From NCBI GenBank assembly GCA_964552795.1, contig CAZKIO010000019.1, positions 1 to 64,000 of the forward strand: a stretch of 64,000 nt of DNA, in the 5' to 3' direction. The DNA comes from JAEUHZ01 sp964552795 (GTDB lineage Bacteria; Planctomycetota; UBA1135; GCA-002686595). The stretch's first letter is position 1. Every line of letters begins with the position of its first letter. Shown piece after piece: positions 63,407 through 64,000 of this stretch. The position numbers and the translations under genes were made by a program. The notes beneath the pieces are model-generated. The model made no database searches. It saw nothing but the letters and a program-made list of their open reading frames with translations, and had not been told where the DNA came from.

Positions 63407-64000
63407 ATGGGCTTCCAGCACCCCGAGCTCTTGCTCCTCCTGCTCCCGGCGGCGTACGCCTGGTGGCGGCTGCGCGGACCGGACCGGCCGACGGCGGCGC
63501 TGCGCGCGGGCCTGCTCGCGCTGCTCGTCGTCGCGCTGGCCGGACCGTACCTGCGCACGGCGGAGCGCGGCCGCGACCTGGTGATCGTGGTCGACCGCTC
63601 GCGCTCGATGCCCGCGGGCTCGCTGGAGAGCGCGCTGGAGCTGGCGCGCCTCGCCGAGGAGCGACGCGGCGACGGCGACCGCGTGGCCCTGGTCTCGTTC
63701 GGCGCGGACGCGCGGATCGAGCGGCTGCCGTCCGCGCAGGCGCGCTTCACCGCGTTCGCGCACGCGGTCGACGCCGACGGCTCGGACCTGGGCCGCGCGC
63801 TCGACACGGCCCTCGATCTGATCCCGCCCGACCGGCAGGGCGCGGTGCTGGTGCTCAGCGACGGCGAGCACAACGGCCGCGATCCGCTGCCGGCCGCGCG
63901 CCGCGCGTTCGCGCGCGGTGTGCGCATCGACGCGCGTCCGTTCCCGCGGCCCGACGTGGCCGACCTGTCGATCGACCGCATCGACCTGCCCGAGGAGGTC
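63407..64000 (+). CDS. VWA-domain membrane protein (BatA/BatB-like), 5' part
   Basis: 198 codons to the window edge. It starts with a membrane region (HPELLLLLLPAAYAWWRL, LRAGLLALLVVALAGPYL). The VWA domain follows with DLVIVVDRSRSMPAGS as metal site and VLVLSDGEHNGRDP as the later conserved strand. The ATG is at 63407, so it is coupled to the preceding BatA-like gene. The rest of the gene lies outside the window. Confidence 0.87.
   Translation, partial: MGFQHPELLLLLLPAAYAWWRLRGPDRPTAALRAGLLALLVVALAGPYLRTAERGRDLVIVVDRSRSMPAGSLESALELARLAEERRGDGDRVALVSFGADARIERLPSAQARFTAFAHAVDADGSDLGRALDTALDLIPPDRQGAVLVLSDGEHNGRDPLPAARRAFARGVRIDARPFPRPDVADLSIDRIDLPEEV

Noticed and set aside
1..64000. rRNA, tRNA or known riboswitches
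   Set aside because: I found no T-loop-bearing cloverleaf, rRNA core sequence or riboswitch consensus by reading the spacers; most are under 200 bp.

Overview
The window comes from a very GC-rich bacterium (about 70 % GC by eye), most likely a member of the Planctomycetota. The evidence is the adjacent DUF1501 and PSCyt1/DUF1549/DUF1553 genes, a giant secreted FG-GAP protein carrying DCNGNxxPDEC-type repeats, many large exported proteins of unknown role, and lipid A / LPS transport genes. A run of 100 N at 15514-15613, flanked by an exact 55-bp duplication, shows that it is a draft scaffold, probably a metagenome-assembled genome. I see no rRNA, tRNA, CRISPR array, insertion sequence or prophage.

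Layout. 1-2963 (minus): hpt, an RluA-type pseudouridine synthase, and truD running off the left edge. 3.3-4.2 kb (plus): a small coiled-coil protein and a Nudix hydrolase. 4.2-6.2 kb (minus): an exported beta-propeller-like protein and MGMT. 6.2-12.4 kb (minus): a cytochrome-oxidase biogenesis operon (diheme cytochrome c lipoprotein, ctaA, ctaB, SCO, DUF420) ending in a TPR-CHAT protein whose CHAT dyad appears to be lost. 12.7-15.8 kb (minus): a lower-GC two-gene operon of secreted proteins. Its first gene carries a 13-bp tandem repeat between a strong ribosome site and the signal peptide and is a phase-variation candidate. 15.9-25.9 kb: YgfZ/GcvT-like protein, DUF3108-like protein, leucine dehydrogenase-like enzyme, HEAT lipoprotein, an aromatic-rich TPR protein, galactokinase, a small lipoprotein and a GT2 glycosyltransferase. 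25.9-35 kb (minus): a parvulin-type isomerase, a 1217-residue regulatory-like repeat protein, DUF1501 and PSCyt1/DUF1549. 35.3-39.6 kb (minus): the giant FG-GAP protein. It shares a C-terminal domain of about 150 residues with the second protein of the low-GC operon.

40.2-44.4 kb (minus): an unrecognised three-gene operon (Cys-rich secreted protein, 864-residue repeat protein, C-terminally anchored protein). 44.6-47.6 kb (minus): a sensor histidine kinase overlapping an NAD-dependent epimerase. 47.6-54.5 kb: an outer-membrane glycolipid cluster with a GT9 heptosyltransferase, LptF, LptG, a tandem Kdo-kinase-like protein and an LpxL-type acyltransferase, plus a TPR lipoprotein. 54.7-55.3 kb: an orphan sensor domain without a kinase. 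55.3-61.4 kb (minus): three exported proteins (HEAT-VWA, CAP domain, thioredoxin-like/HEAT/TPR). 61.6 kb to the right edge (plus): BatA/BatB-type VWA membrane proteins, divergent from the previous set.

Several transcription units show a TA-rich -10-like hexamer only 6-10 nt before the start codon and no Shine-Dalgarno sequence, which suggests leaderless transcripts. Other genes have clear AGGAGG-type sites. Start codons are often GTG or TTG.
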